Assembly (NCBI GenBank): GCA_021292165.1
Contig: CM037876.1
Span: 107,594,324 to 107,658,323 of the forward strand
From: Shinisaurus crocodilurus
Lineage: Eukaryota; Chordata; Lepidosauria; Squamata; Shinisauridae
Reading direction: 5' to 3'
Length of the DNA: 64,000 bases
Shown: positions 44,401-51,735 of the stretch, piece after piece
Layout of the letters: each line of letters opens with the position of its first letter
Position numbering within the stretch: position 1 is the stretch's first letter
Notes under the pieces: generated by a model
What the model saw: only the letters and a program-made list of their open reading frames with translations
Databases searched by the model: none
Told to the model about the DNA's origin: nothing
Position numbers and translations under genes: made by a program

Positions 44401-46697
44401 GGGCATGTGAACAATGACAAGAGTCAGTAGAAGAAGCAGCATCCTCCCATCATCTTGAACTTTCCCTCTTAGCAGAGGGCCCAGAGAGAGAGGGAGGGAG
44501 GGAGGGAGGGAGGAGACAGCGAGCAAGCAAGGAGCAGTGGAGGCAGTGGCGAGGAGGAGGTGGGTTCACCACAGGAGGGGGAGGGTAAAACCTGGAGCCA
44601 GCACTGATAGTGATGGCTGTATATGGGGGTGATAATAGGTGATAGATAAACAAAAGTGATAATAGGTTGATAGATAAACAAAAGTGCCACGGAGCACACA
44701 ACTGCACAGAAATAAAGTGTATGTTCTAGAAAATATATCACTGTTGCCCCTCAGAAAGAAATGTACGTAGACTTACCATAACAAAGATTAAACAAACATA
44801 TAAAGTGTAGTCAAATACTAACAATAGGAAAACGTGTTGTTGTAACAATCAACATGAGATGTGGTAAGTAGTAGTAACAACTTATAATGATGACACCAGA
44901 ATGCTGCAAGCAGATGCCAGAATATATAATATGAAAATAACAAAGCCAATAAACAAAAGACAAACAATTAATGAATAGTACTAACATTAAAGAAAACAAT
45001 AACAACAAAGTAGACAGGTAAGTAACAATAGGTAAAACTACTATAAACAGACAGAGTATGCGGCTAGCATATTGACAATAACAAAATGAGAGGGGGAAAA
45101 ACACTCAGAATATAATGAAAGTCAAAGCAAAGTGTCTATCATCATGAGGCAGCAAGAGAAGAAGGTGGTGAATTTACATGCATTTATGAATGTACAGGCA
45201 TAGAACTGGCCTTTACAGCAGGTTGGCTCCTTTGAAAATGAATTCATTAAATCTTTCGAATTCAGAAGTAGAGCAAGTCTGCTTCTCACAACCTTGGATA
45301 GTCTGTTGGTTTTATTTTTGGTGAAACATACTGAAGAGTGTGCTGATAGAACCCTTTCAAGAGATTGGTGGTTGTCAGAATTAGTTTAGAATTTGAATGC
45401 TTATGTTTTGTTAAAGACTGATACGACACTGACTCCAACCTCAGTATTGTCCCCAACCAGTGGGAAAGAGGATTAAAGCTGACAAAGCAAGGGAAGGTGT
45501 GGGGATGTGGAAGCTACGTGGAAGTGAACTCAATATTTCATAGATTTCACAGATTATAGAGTTGGAAGGGGCCTACAAGGCCATCGAGTCCAACCCCCTG
45601 CTCAATGCAGGAAACTAGAGGAGGGAGGGGTCTCCCATCCAAGTAATAACCAGGCCTGACCCTGCTTAGCTTTCCATGCTCAGACAAGCTGAGCCAGCGT
45701 AATACAGATGGCCGGCACATTAACTTTTTATTTCCATGTTTTTTTGCTACCTGACTGAATTTATAAGCATCTTAACTTTTCTCTTTTAAGGGGTTTTGAT
45801 CCTAGAATTTCTTTTTGTTCCTGGAAAAGGAAATTATTTGATTATATGACTGCTGGGGGATGAACCGCTATCTGTAATTAAGATATTTGGCTTGGATCCA
45901 GGCGTAGGCATGTGCAACAGGGCTGACAGAAGGAAACTCTGCCCCTCCTCCCTGCAGCAGCACCTACAGCCCCCTAAAAATGCTGAACAGAGGGGCAGGG
46001 GACCCCAGCTGAATGGCGTAAGCCTTGGTGTGTGTGGGAGGGTGGGGGTCCCTGAAATTCTCTGAGCAGAGCTCTTCCATATGGAAGGCAGATCCTGGAT
46101 TCAAGAAACTGTATGCTAGCGGTACAGACGGACTAGGAACAATCCTTTTTCTATGGCCATGTTCCAAAGCACTCCCTGTTCATCCTTGCTCTTTCGAAAT
46201 ATGGATTCCACAGAAGACCTGCATGTATGCCTGAGCTTGTATTTGATTGAAGGTAATTGTTACATGTCCCCATTGTGAGGTGTGCCCCCTGCCCTGCCCC
46301 ACCTCACACTTCGTTGTTGTTGCTGCTGAAAGAAGCCAGCAAGCAGTCAACATATGAACTGCCAGAAACCACATCACGTGAAAACATTAGGTCTGCAAAT
46401 TCACTGCTTGGCAAAGTGCAAAAGCCCTCCGCAAAAGGCACATTGAGATGACACTTTTGTGTAGAAGAATCATATGTGTGGTAAGAAGGGATGAAGTTCA
46501 GCTTCTAACTGTTTCTCTCTTGACGACACAGAGGCGGGATTAAAGATGGAGATATCATTGTTAAGGTGAATGGACGTGCACTGATGACTTCCGCTGACCT
46601 CCAAGAGGCGGTGATGAATGAATCACCTCTACTACTGGAAGTTAGAAGGGGAAATGATGACCTGTTATTTAACATAGAACCTGAAGTACTTATGTAA
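8515..46697 (+). CDS. HTRA3: HTRA3 gene, nine coding exons: secreted HtrA-family serine protease
   Basis: The joined exons (8515-8920, 22020-22119, 24621-24843, 26733-26927, 28133-28165, 30422-30536, 41892-41940, 43123-43218, 46532-46697) give an uninterrupted 460-residue reading frame. Seen: hydrophobic N-terminus (1-18), 12 cysteines of an IGFBP-type module (21-88), a Kazal-like module (90-133), a trypsin-like domain with His198 in TNAHVV, Asp234 in KSDIAT and Ser312 in GNSGGP, and a PDZ domain (about 375-455). HTRA3 rather than HTRA1 or HTRA4 is chosen because of the [16 protein letters not shown] and KVQLQNG stretches and the C-terminus ending EVLM. Human HTRA3 long form is 453 residues; the extra length is explained by a Gly/Gln-rich insert near residues 75-85. 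From the family: an extracellular trimeric protease that cleaves matrix proteins and antagonises TGF-beta signalling. No disabling change is visible. Confidence 0.97.
12180..12245 (-). mobile_element. CR1 3' tail
   Basis: GATTATAGAGTTGGAAGTGA, CCTTGGAGGTCATCTAATCC and AGTGCCCTGCTCAAGG match the reverse complement of the CR1 3' end. Confidence 0.6.
13218..13665 (+). mobile_element. Solo LTR-like sequence
   Basis: It begins TGTCTGTCATGCCCC. An inverted CCAAT (CTGATTGGCTGAG) near 13314 and a TATA-type GTGATATAAACAG near 13352 form a promoter pair, followed by a GA-rich stretch and AATAAATAAACTTG near 13606. Just beyond, TTGGTGGCAGCAG near 13671 resembles a primer-binding site. No gag or pol is seen. 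Confidence 0.55.
15118..15347 (-). mobile_element. tRNA-derived SINE, full length
   Basis: In reverse complement it runs from the head CCCAGTGTGGCGTAGTGGTG (A box) through GGTTCTAGTCCCCGC (B box) to the GTAAGCCGCC-type tail and ATAATAAATAAATA. It sits next to the L1 fragment. Confidence 0.9.
15410..16480 (-). mobile_element. L1 LINE ORF2 3' fragment
   Basis: The minus strand encodes [53 protein letters not shown], then a stop, [20 protein letters not shown] and, after a gap, [20 protein letters not shown] and a final stop near 15413. This is the region after the reverse transcriptase in L1 ORF2. In-frame stops and a gap near 15870-15960 make it a dead copy. Confidence 0.85.
17065..17690 (+). 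mobile_element. LTR-like sequence
   Basis: LTR-style signals occur in order: CCAAT-type GATTGGCCAAGGACAGCC near 17157, AATAAA in TTAAATAAACTTTCCTGG near 17450, a GT-rich stretch, then a leader-like GAGTGGGGGGCGC near 17692. A related copy lies inverted at 4130-4660. Its true left end may be further upstream, between 16530 and 17065. No retroviral coding sequence is visible. Confidence 0.55.
19561..19727 (+). mobile_element. 5S rRNA-derived SINE with CR1-type tail
   Basis: The head carries 5S rRNA internal-promoter sequence: AAAGCTAAGCAGGGTC (19586-19601, A box/IE region) and ACTTGGATGGGAGACC (19615-19630, C box). After the junction CTCCTCTAGTTTCCTGC the rest is CR1-tail sequence: GAACAGGGGGTTGGACTCGA to AACTCTATGATCTATGAAAT. 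The copy at 45536-45697 has the same junction. Confidence 0.85.
20330..20550 (+). mobile_element. L2-type 3' tail
   Basis: GTAAGCCGTTTTGAG then GCAGGATATAGGCTTTTAAATAAAATAAA resembles the GTAAGCCGCC...GGCGGGATATAAAT...AATAAA ending of L2-type elements. A G run sits at its 5' side. Confidence 0.5.
22020..22119 (+). CDS. HTRA3: HTRA3 coding exon 2: linker and start of protease domain
   Basis: Encodes the end of Gly136 to part of Arg169, including [20 protein letters not shown], the strongly conserved entry to the HtrA protease domain. The FNF segment carries the aromatic residues that pack in the HtrA trimer interface (family knowledge). The acceptor is TTTGCTAGTATAG and the donor GGTAAGTT. 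Both boundaries restore the frame with exon 1 (phase 1) and exon 3 (phase 2). Confidence 0.96.
23134..23416 (-). mobile_element. tRNA-derived SINE with expanded CTC tract
   Basis: Same SINE family as 15118-15347. The CTCCTC element of the body is expanded to about 60 bases (23203-23262). Confidence 0.9.
23203..23262. repeat. (CTC)n expansion inside a SINE
   Basis: About 20 CTC triplets where the other SINE copies here have 2-8. Confidence 0.95.
23948..24005. repeat. ATG and TTA/TTG triplet microsatellites
   Basis: A (GAT)n run followed within 10 bases by TTG and TTA triplets. Confidence 0.9.
24116..24480 (-). mobile_element. L2 LINE 3' fragment
   Basis: The minus-strand frame contains [20 protein letters not shown] and [14 protein letters not shown], the characteristic C-terminal end of L2-type ORF2. 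The tail runs on towards about 23990, next to ATG and TTA microsatellites. Confidence 0.8.
24621..24843 (+). CDS. HTRA3: HTRA3 coding exon 3: protease domain with catalytic His and Asp
   Basis: Encodes residues 170-243. It contains the catalytic His198 in the TNAHVV motif and the catalytic Asp234 in KKSDIATI, separated by the beta-strand segment [13 protein letters not shown]. The acceptor is a T-rich tract ending TTTTTTGTAG and the donor is CAGGTAAGT, both strong. An L2-like LINE remnant begins only about 70 bp beyond the donor. Confidence 0.97.
24912..25465 (+). mobile_element. L2 LINE 3' fragment just after exon 3
   Basis: The plus strand encodes, with stops, [28 protein letters not shown] and [14 protein letters not shown], matching the L2 ORF2 C-terminus, and ends in a TAATAAATAAATAAA tail. 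It starts about 70 bp after the exon 3 donor. Confidence 0.8.
25545..25740 (-). mobile_element. L2-type 3' tail
   Basis: CTATACTGCCCAATTGC then CTCTCTGGGTGGTTTACAA followed by A-rich sequence is the reverse complement of the L2 tail seen at 61.7 kb and 5.8 kb. Confidence 0.7.
26160..26575 (-). mobile_element. Degraded SINE with internal CA repeat
   Basis: TTTGTACCCCGCCTTTCTAC at the left and AAAGTCACCCTGTGAGCTTC...CACACGCC at the right match the SINE tail and tRNA-related half. The middle is unrelated and includes a CA tract at 26461-26494. It lies 160 bp before exon 4. Confidence 0.5.
26461..26494. repeat. CA microsatellite
   Basis: (CA)n preceded by GACAGACGGACGGACA. Confidence 0.95.
26733..26927 (+). 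CDS. HTRA3: HTRA3 coding exon 4: protease core
   Basis: Encodes residues 244-308, phase 0 at both ends. The conserved segments [18 protein letters not shown] and [12 protein letters not shown] form the HtrA sensor and activation loops, followed by [12 protein letters not shown] before the active-site serine exon. The acceptor is TTTATCTTTCAG and the donor AACGTAAGT. A degraded SINE with a CA repeat ends about 150 bp upstream. Confidence 0.97.
26928..28132 (+). other. HTRA3: HTRA3 intron 4
   Basis: GT-AG intron of 1.2 kb. A short palindromic element with GCGATCCTATGCACG-type arms lies near 27877-27993. The rest shows nothing I can name. Confidence 0.9.
28133..28165 (+). CDS. HTRA3: HTRA3 coding exon 5: 33-bp exon with the active-site serine
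   Basis: An 11-codon micro-exon encoding [11 protein letters not shown], residues 309-319, with nucleophile Ser312 in GNSGGP. It is flanked by TGTTTTACAG and TTGGTAAGA and is in phase 0 on both sides. Skipping it would keep the frame but remove the catalytic serine. It is too short to be found by ORF length and was located by the motif. Confidence 0.96.
28166..30421 (+). other. HTRA3: HTRA3 intron 5
   Basis: GT-AG intron of 2.26 kb. It contains the 135-bp palindromic element at 29774-29908 that is partly copied into intron 6. The remainder shows no repeat I recognise. Confidence 0.9.
29774..29908. mobile_element. 135-bp palindromic hAT-type MITE with 8-bp target duplication
   Basis: It begins CAGTGTACTCC and ends GAGAACACTG. 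The arms pair over most of their length (CCAGATGTTTTTGGCC against GGCCAAAAACATCTGG). It is flanked by perfect 8-bp repeats AGCTAGAC at 29766-29773 and 29909-29916. Related copies lie at 33570-33690, 43813-43940 and 56520-56600. An 8-bp target duplication is characteristic of hAT transposons. Confidence 0.85.
30422..30536 (+). CDS. HTRA3: HTRA3 coding exon 6: end of protease domain, duplicated splice donor
   Basis: Encodes residues 320-357 ([20 protein letters not shown] onward) and the first base of Asp358. The acceptor is CTTTCCACAG. The donor used here (AAAG|GTAAAATT at 30537) is weaker than the others in the gene. A 25-bp tandem duplication (30530-30579) provides a second, identical donor after 30561. 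If that one is used, a TAG inside the extra 25 bases ends the protein at SKGKICKQ, before the PDZ domain. Confidence 0.94.
30530..30579 (+). repeat. 25-bp perfect tandem duplication across the exon 6 splice donor
   Basis: Copies at 30530-30554 and 30555-30579 are identical. Each contains the last seven coding bases of exon 6, the GT donor and the next intron bases. The second copy abuts the copied 79-bp segment at 30578-30656. Confidence 0.95.
30578..30656 (+). repeat. 79-bp perfect copy of intron 5 sequence 29855-29933
   Basis: Identical over 79 bases to 29855-29933. The source includes the right half of a palindromic element, its 8-bp target duplication (AGCTAGAC) and 17 bases of unique flank. 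Because unique flank is copied too, this is a duplication of a local segment and not a new transposon insertion. Confidence 0.95.
30785..32464. mobile_element. hAT-like element, about 1.7 kb, no coding capacity
   Basis: The left end is TAGAAGTTCTCAGACTT. The right end, read in reverse complement, is CAGTGTTTCTCAACCTG; the two are imperfect inverted repeats. Flanking octamers ACCTAGAG (30777-30784) and ACTTAGAG (32465-32472) match at seven of eight. No transposase-like frame is visible. A CCCCCC tract and a GA repeat lie inside. Confidence 0.5.
32493..32897. mobile_element. hAT-type MITE, 405 bp, with perfect 8-bp target duplication
   Basis: The ends are AAGGGGGCCCCAACCT and TGTTGGGGACCATTG, imperfect inverted repeats. 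CTCTAAAG flanks both sides (32485-32492 and 32898-32905). It sits 20 bp from the end of the preceding hAT-like element. Confidence 0.75.
33570..33690. mobile_element. Palindromic MITE, same family as 29774-29908
   Basis: It begins CAGTGTTCAGATG and ends GAGAACACTG, with arms around a central GCTGGCTGGGGCATGC. TCGGTA flanks both ends, a 6-bp match and not the expected 8. Confidence 0.75.
38317..38677. mobile_element. hAT-type MITE, 361 bp, AT-rich palindrome with 8-bp target duplication
   Basis: Terminal inverted repeats are CAGGGTTGCAA / TTGCAACCCTG. Perfect target duplication GCATCTCC lies at 38309-38316 and 38678-38685. Subterminal sequence is made of ATTTAAATCA / TGATTTAATC-type motifs on both sides. 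A second left-type end (CAGGGTTGCAAAAAAATC) begins inside at 38574. Confidence 0.9.
39262..39455 (-). mobile_element. Interspersed retroelement 3' end, same family as 60600-60812
   Basis: ACATAAGAATATAAGAAGAG...GTGCTGGATTAGACC and CACGGGAAGCCCACAAGC are the reverse complement of the copy at 60.6 kb. Confidence 0.6.
39474..39722 (-). mobile_element. tRNA-derived SINE
   Basis: Full-length member with the tail at 39474-39500 and the tRNA-like head ending CACTACGCCAT near 39722. It carries a moderate CTC expansion and lies directly beside a CR1-like 3' end. Confidence 0.9.
40570..40715 (+). mobile_element. 5S rRNA-derived SINE with L2-like tail
   Basis: The head GAAGCTAAGCAGGTCTGGGT and CAGTGCTTGGAGGGGAGACC is 5S-promoter-like. 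The tail CAGCCACCTTGAGTTCC...GGTGGGATAGAAATGTAATA with AATAAA repeats is the same type as the tRNA-derived SINEs here. Confidence 0.75.
41892..41940 (+). CDS. HTRA3: HTRA3 coding exon 7: protease-PDZ linker
   Basis: A 49-bp exon encoding the end of Asp358, [15 protein letters not shown] and the start of Val374. The KKRFIGIRM motif marks the junction between protease and PDZ domains in HtrA proteins. The acceptor is TTTTATTCCAG and the donor CAGTGTAAGT. It was found by motif and phase, being too short for ORF length. It follows an 11.4-kb intron. Confidence 0.94.
41941..43122 (+). other. HTRA3: HTRA3 intron 7
   Basis: GT-AG intron of 1.2 kb. More than half of it is the hAT-type element at 42263-42927. 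Confidence 0.9.
42263..42927. mobile_element. hAT-type non-autonomous element, 665 bp, in intron 7
   Basis: The terminal repeats are CAGGGATG / CATCCCTG and the perfect target duplication is ACATGTAG at 42255-42262 and 42928-42935. Subterminal regions are packed with GAGTC / GACTC motifs (CACGAGTC, TCGAGTCC). The middle (42525-42715) holds two copies of a CAGGCAGAGGAGGCAGGGAA unit. A second left-type end (CAGGGATGTTGAAGAGTCC) begins inside at 42801. Confidence 0.9.
43123..43218 (+). CDS. HTRA3: HTRA3 coding exon 8: first half of PDZ domain
   Basis: Encodes residues 374-405 and part of Arg406: [20 protein letters not shown] and [11 protein letters not shown]. The acceptor is a long T tract ending TTTTTTTTAG and the donor CATAGGTATGT. 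The residue at 374 is Val where mammalian HTRA3 has Ser (from memory). Confidence 0.96.
43813..43940. mobile_element. Palindromic MITE, same family as 29774-29908
   Basis: It begins CAGTGTTCTCCAG and ends AAGAACACTG, with the same arm sequences. Flanking octamers TTATAGAC and CTGTAGAC match at six of eight positions, in keeping with an old target duplication. Confidence 0.75.
45536..45697 (-). mobile_element. 5S rRNA-derived SINE with CR1-type tail
   Basis: This is the reverse complement of the 19561-19727 element, with the same order and the same junction (GGGAGACCCCTCCCTCCTCT) between 5S-like head and CR1-like tail. The tail here reads GGCCTTGTAGGCCCCTTCC without the CCG-rich patch of the other copy. 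Confidence 0.85.
46532..46697 (+). CDS. HTRA3: HTRA3 coding exon 9: second half of PDZ domain and stop
   Basis: Encodes the end of Arg406 and residues 407-460, beginning [15 protein letters not shown] and ending NIEPEVLM followed by TAA (46695-46697). [13 protein letters not shown] is the typical HtrA PDZ core and [14 protein letters not shown] the last beta strand. The acceptor is TTGACGACACAG. The remainder of the exon is 3' UTR. Confidence 0.97.
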
Positions 46698-48149
46698 ATC
46701 AAACTGAGGAAGATCTTTGTGACACAATTAAACTCATTTATTCTGGAACATCAGTTACTACCTCCTTTACAGTGACAGTAATTATACCTTGTGTTGACTA
46801 ATGACAAGGTGATTTCATATAATAGCCTGAGTCAGTGCTGTGCCTAACAGTCATCAATGAATGAGGTTTCAACAGCACTACTTCATATTTCAAGACACTG
46901 CAGATGTATTTAGAGCCAGATTCCTTATGGTAGTTCTGCGTATTGGATTTCATGTAGTGTAAGATTGTTGTATATGAAAGCAGCTCACATTGGTCATTCT
47001 TGTGGTTTAAGGAAAATATTTTTGCTTAATTAGGATCAGACATTAAGCAACAAAATATGACTTTTGTCTACAAAATACTCTATCGGATTAGTCTCCTCTG
47101 CTCCCACCACCAGTCGGGGGGGGGGGGGGATTACAGCTAGGCTGCTGCCCTTTATGTGGTTTGTGACTAGCCAGGCTGACCCAAAACTGATCTGGTTTAA
47201 ATGTAAAATGGCATAGTTGCTCCTCAAGGACTTAGGTCACATGTGAACAGAAGGGAGAATTTATAAATATCAAAAGGAAGAAGAGTGATCAGATACGAGA
47301 AAAGATTAAAGCTGGTGGTAGCCCAAGAGAGAGTGGTAGCTACAACAGCAATGGTAGCTGAGCACACAAGATACCTTCTCTAAGCAAGGAAAGTTTATTC
47401 ACGGGTAGAAATAAACAAAAGGTGTTTTGTGAAGGCACTCCTCTTCACAGGAGAGCCCCCACACCAGATACCAGCTCTAGGATGTACAATTTGTCATCCC
47501 AGAACTAGTGACTATGTCCAGCAACTTTGACCAACAGCCCACACTGGAAGAGCTGTGCCAAATATTTCCAGCTCAGTGCAGACTGAGAAGCAGTTTCTCT
47601 ACTTCCCTTAACAATAGAAGCATCTTCTTGTAGTGATAGAAGCCCTGTCCAGGTCGGAATCTGTGAGCTTTGTTCAAGGGTGCTGGCTGGGCAAACTTAA
47701 AACGGGTGTGCTGTATGGGTTGCACCTTTCAACTTTCTGAAGCCTGCAGAAGTGTTTGTGGGTGTGTGAGTAAGATTAGGGATGCTTTGTGATGTGTATC
47801 TGTATCTGGGCTATCTGTGTGTGCGCGTGCACACACACACACTCACACACACAATGCAGAACATCTGGGTACATATCTAATGGAATGAGTGTAGCAAGGG
47901 GAATGTGACTGGGATGTGTGCAAATGTGAAGAAGTGTTGTGTGTAAACAAGGAGTGGACAGCAGGTGTGACTCCCAGTCTGTCATCACCCCTGAAGCACA
48001 TCCAGATGGAAAGCAAACCCACATCTCTCCATGCACAATTGAGTGACCACTCCATCACAAAGCCCAGCTTAGTGAGTGTTCTTACCTTGATAAGCACCAT
48101 TTCCCAACATTCTCTAAGAACCAGTTCTAGGATGAGCTGAACAGGAAGG

Positions 48150-48190
48150 TAGCGTGTGTGTGTGCGCGCGCGCGCGTGCATGCATGCATG
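48150..48190. repeat. Alternating GT/GC and CATG tract
   Basis: GTGTGTGTGTGCGCGCGCGC followed by GTGCATGCATGCATG: alternating purine-pyrimidine over about 40 bases, of the kind that can adopt Z-DNA. Confidence 0.8.
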
Positions 48191-48675
48191 TTTGTGGCTA
48201 TCATGGACAGATGGGCGTTTTGGGCGCTTGTATAGGAAGTCATTGCTAGGGAGAGGGTTAGAAGCTGTGCAGGACATTGGAACCCTCTTCCTGCCTTCAT
48301 CATCAGAAGTCCCTTGATTGAGATTTCAGTAGGTGAAGCCCAAATATCTCCAAGTTCTCTGCAACCACAAGTGCAAGAGATTTTTATTTTTTTTTTAAGG
48401 CGAAGCTATTGCTCCACTATGCTGTATGGTTAATCTGTGTCTCAGTCACAGGCTAGTGTTATGCTGAGGTCATGCAGAAGTGGAATGTAGTAAATGATTC
48501 TTATAGAATTATTGCCTGATATATAAACTCAAAACCATGTGCAAAACAAAGCTAAAACTTTGAGGAAGTGCACAATTTTTTCAGGGGTTTAAAATTATTT
48601 TTTCTTTGTATTGGAAAATATTAATGTAAAAATTGCATACTTATGACAAGTACTGTATGTTCCTACTGTACAAAG

Positions 48676-48681
48676 ATTAAA
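48676..48681 (+). terminator. Candidate poly(A) signal ATTAAA for HTRA3
   Basis: ATTAAA followed within 25-40 bases by a T/G-rich stretch, the usual layout of a cleavage site. An ATTAAA at 46727 is only 30 bases after the stop and is less likely. Confidence 0.3.
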
Positions 48682-49598
48682 GTTTACACAAAAGAAAAGT
48701 TTTGTGTTGAACTCTGTTTAGTCACTATGTTTTTCTTCCTGGTACTAGTACATGCTGGAGTAGCATTCCATAGGAGACAATCAAATCGCTTTAACGCATC
48801 AGCTAGTATTTTTGTTACAGAGGGTCCATTTGACTTACTTACAATGTTTATACTTACATGCACATGCTAATAGAGGGTGCTTTAATCCATGTTACCTTTG
48901 ACTGAGTTGATTACAGAGGTTCTTGATGATCTAAGGAAACTAACATCCCTACATCTCAAACATGGTGCCACATTTATTGTGTAGTGGCAAAGAGAAAAGA
49001 GCTTGAAAACAAGGCATGTGGAGCGTGCCGGGTGCTTGTTTTAATGCAAAAATGTGCTCCCCTCCCCCGCTTTAGCGACTGCAATTTTGCACTAACACAA
49101 GGGGTGCTCTCCCCATGTGCTTGTTTTAAAGCAAAAGTGCTGCTGTTTCCTCACCTGCCAAATTGGCGATTTCAGCGGAGGCAGGGGTGTGGCCCCTGGT
49201 GGGTTCAGGGTGGTGGGATTGGCTCCGGGACCCTCCAAAGTTGCCCACCCCTGATTTACAATGTCCGTATCCTACTGCTATGAGCACTTGAGGTAGCTTA
49301 CAAAATAATAAAGCAACAGTACAACAGCACAGTCCTAAAAAAACAAACTAAACAATTCTTTTACAAGCAGCTTCTGAGAGGAGAAGCAAACAGCAGGAAA
49401 ACCGGTAGAGTATATACCACAATAAGAAGACAGTGATTTCCATCTTTCTTATCTGCCAAATGCCCAAGAGGAAAGGTGGGCATTGAGTTTTAAATTATTT
49501 TTACAGAAAAAATGGGGGGGGGCGGCGGAGGGCAGGGGCTGATGGACTCTGTAAGTCATTCTGTGGTCTGCTGTGGAAACTGTGTGCCACTCTGAGAT

Positions 49599-49783
49599 TA
49601 TTTATTTATTTATTTACTATTGCATTTATATCCCTCCTTTTTCTGCCCCGCTTGCAAGAAACCCATAATCCTCCTCCTTAATACTTACATAATCCTCCTC
49701 TCCATTTTATCCTCGCAAGAACCCTATGAGGTAGGATCTCCCGAGTCCCAGTCCAGCACTCTAACCACTACGCCACACTGGCT
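49599..49783 (-). mobile_element. tRNA-derived SINE, internally deleted
   Basis: The head (CACTCTAACCACTACGCCAC) and tail are present, but the central CTGAGAGTCAGTGACTGGCC part is missing. Confidence 0.8.
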
Positions 49784-49899
49784 CCACATTTTACTGAGTG
49801 GTCTGATGCTGCAACTTGGGTGAGAAGGTGGTAAATTCCAGAGCCTATTCTCCACCTACGTATTTTGTCAAACCTTGCCTTTACCATTTCCCTCTTTAC

Positions 49900-50345
49900 A
49901 GAGGAATCCCTCCCTTTCCTCCCCAGTTTGCATCAGAATGTTCTGAATCTAGTAAGAAGATGGCTATCGCTTTTTCTCTTCTTCTGGCTGCTTCTTCACA
50001 GGGAGACATGATAGCAGTCTTCAAATATCTGAAGGGCTGCCATGCAGAAAGTGGAGCAGACTTGTTCTCTGTAGCTCCCCAGGGCAAGACTAGAACCAAT
50101 GGGTGGAAATTGCAGGGAAGTAGATTTTGGCTAAACATTAGGAGAAACTTCCTAGAGCCAGAGCTGTTCAGCTGTGGAACAGACTGCCTCAGGAGGTGGA
50201 CGGTTCTCCTTCACTGGAGGTATTTAAGCAGAGGCTCGATGGCCATCTGTCAGGGATGCTGCAGCTGCACCCTGCTGTGCAGAGACTGTATTGAGCAGGG
50301 GGTTGGACTATATGATCTCTGAGGTACCTTCCAACACTACAATTT
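49900..50345 (+). mobile_element. CR1 LINE 3' end
   Basis: A plus-strand frame reads GDMIAVFKYLKGCHAESGAD, LFSVAPQGKTRTNGWKLQGS and RFWLNIRRNFLEPELF, the CR1 ORF2 C-terminus. The noncoding tail is GAGCAGGGGGTTGGACTATATG...CCTTCCAACACTACAATTTT. It is truncated at the 5' side. Confidence 0.85.
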
Positions 50346-50787
50346 TTCTTACCACTCATTTATAAGCCATACTTTTGGACAGTTAAGTACTTGGCTGCCT
50401 GTTTAAAACAAGATGTTCAGTTAATTGTTTTCGTAAGCGCCCAGTTACTGAGTCTCCATCCAAGACAAAAATATAGGCTTAACTTCAAGTCTGGGCTTAG
50501 TCTGAGGGAAAAAAACCTCTGGCAGTAGTAATTTGTTTCGGTCAAGTTCAGGTCAAGAGAATGAAAGCATTTGAGATTCATTAGCTGGCTCATTCTGTTA
50601 TTCCCAGAAAGATGTCTCATCGGCCCATTACATCTACTCCGCATTTTATCAGAGGCCCACCATAATTAATTAGAAAACTGTAGTGGGAACCTGATGTCTT
50701 CTTAATTAACATTGGAATTCAGGAAACATCATACGGGAATAAAAGAGGTACTTGTTTCAGAAGACATAGCGTAATACCCTGACCCGA

Positions 50788-50925
50788 TAGATCAGTCTTC
50801 CCCAACCTGCTGCCCTTCAGATATTTTGGACTTCAACCTCCATTAGCCTCAGCCAGCATGGCTAATGGTCAGGAATTCTGGGAGTTGTAGTCAAAAATAT
50901 CTGGAGGTTGGGGAAGGCTGCTATA
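50788..50925. mobile_element. Palindromic hAT-style MITE remnant
   Basis: Arms CTTCCCCAACCTGCTGCCC and AGGTTGGGGAAGGCTG flank a CAGCCAGCATGGCTAATGG centre. The same family occurs, more degraded, near 11815-11930, 39145-39255, 41390-41525 and 55340-55480. Confidence 0.6.
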
Positions 50926-51735
50926 GGTAATATTTCTGAGTACTAAACAAGTGTGGAGCGTTGAGTTGCACTACGTAGTAGGTTTTGGAGTCGGGGTGGT
51001 AGTGCACAGTACAGTACAAAAGGCGGCGGCGGCGGGGGGGGGGGTGCACTCTTGTGCAAATGCTGGGCCTGAGTCAGGGATCCTCTCGTGGTGTATGTCC
51101 AGCATCACTAACGGAGCCAAGGCCTTGGTCCTTAGTCCTGTTCCCTGACGCTTTGCCAGGACACAACTGTGGTAGAAAACAGGGCAACGAGGAGGCAGAG
51201 GAGCATGCAGTTCCTCTTGGGGAGAGAATGGGAAGTGCTGGTTTTAAGGAGGATAATTTGTCATTTGCTCCACACAAGTGGGAACCGTGCATACAAAAAT
51301 CTGCTGATTCTAACATGGTAACGTATGCCTGAAGCCGCCTTAAGTTATGGGGAGACATTAAAAAGGGTTAAAATGGGCAGCCAAAGATAGGGTCAGGGTG
51401 TTCTTACCTGGTGTGTATTGGAAAGGAATAACCAGTAGCCCAAAGTCTAGGGACAGATTGGGACAACCGGACATAATACTCCTTGCTGCCTTCTCACCCT
51501 TGCCAGTGAATGAGGCCAGAATAAAGTCAGGAGGTACCACAGTCCTAACTAGCAACTGTCTCATCCTTCAGTTGTTTGAAAACAATGTCTTGGCAACTCC
51601 TACATTTCTATGGTTACTAGAGAATAACAGGGCAGTAGCTGCACTGAGTTGCTACAACCCCTTAGCAAAAAAATAATGTCAGTGATTTCTTTGTAGCTCC
51701 ATTAGCAAAATGCCATGAAAAAGAAATCTCTAGAG

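Larger units (their letters stand above)
43219..46531 (+). other. HTRA3: HTRA3 intron 8
   Basis: GT-AG intron of 3.3 kb. It has a palindromic element at 43813-43940, a GGGA microsatellite near 44487-44512, a duplicated TGATAATAGGT/GATAGATAAACAAAAGTG unit near 44630-44685, and a 5S-headed SINE (minus) at 45536-45697. 44690-45530 is AT-rich with nothing recognised. Confidence 0.9.
46698..48705 (+). other. HTRA3: Probable HTRA3 3' untranslated region
   Basis: After the stop codon at 46697 the sequence is AT-rich and mostly free of repeats I recognise for about 2 kb, apart from a G run near 47117-47129, CA repeats near 47828-47852 and alternating GT/GC near 48155-48190. The end is placed after an ATTAAA at 48676 followed by a GT-rich stretch. 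Other poly(A) sites (for example AATAAA near 47408) are possible, so the end is uncertain. Confidence 0.4.
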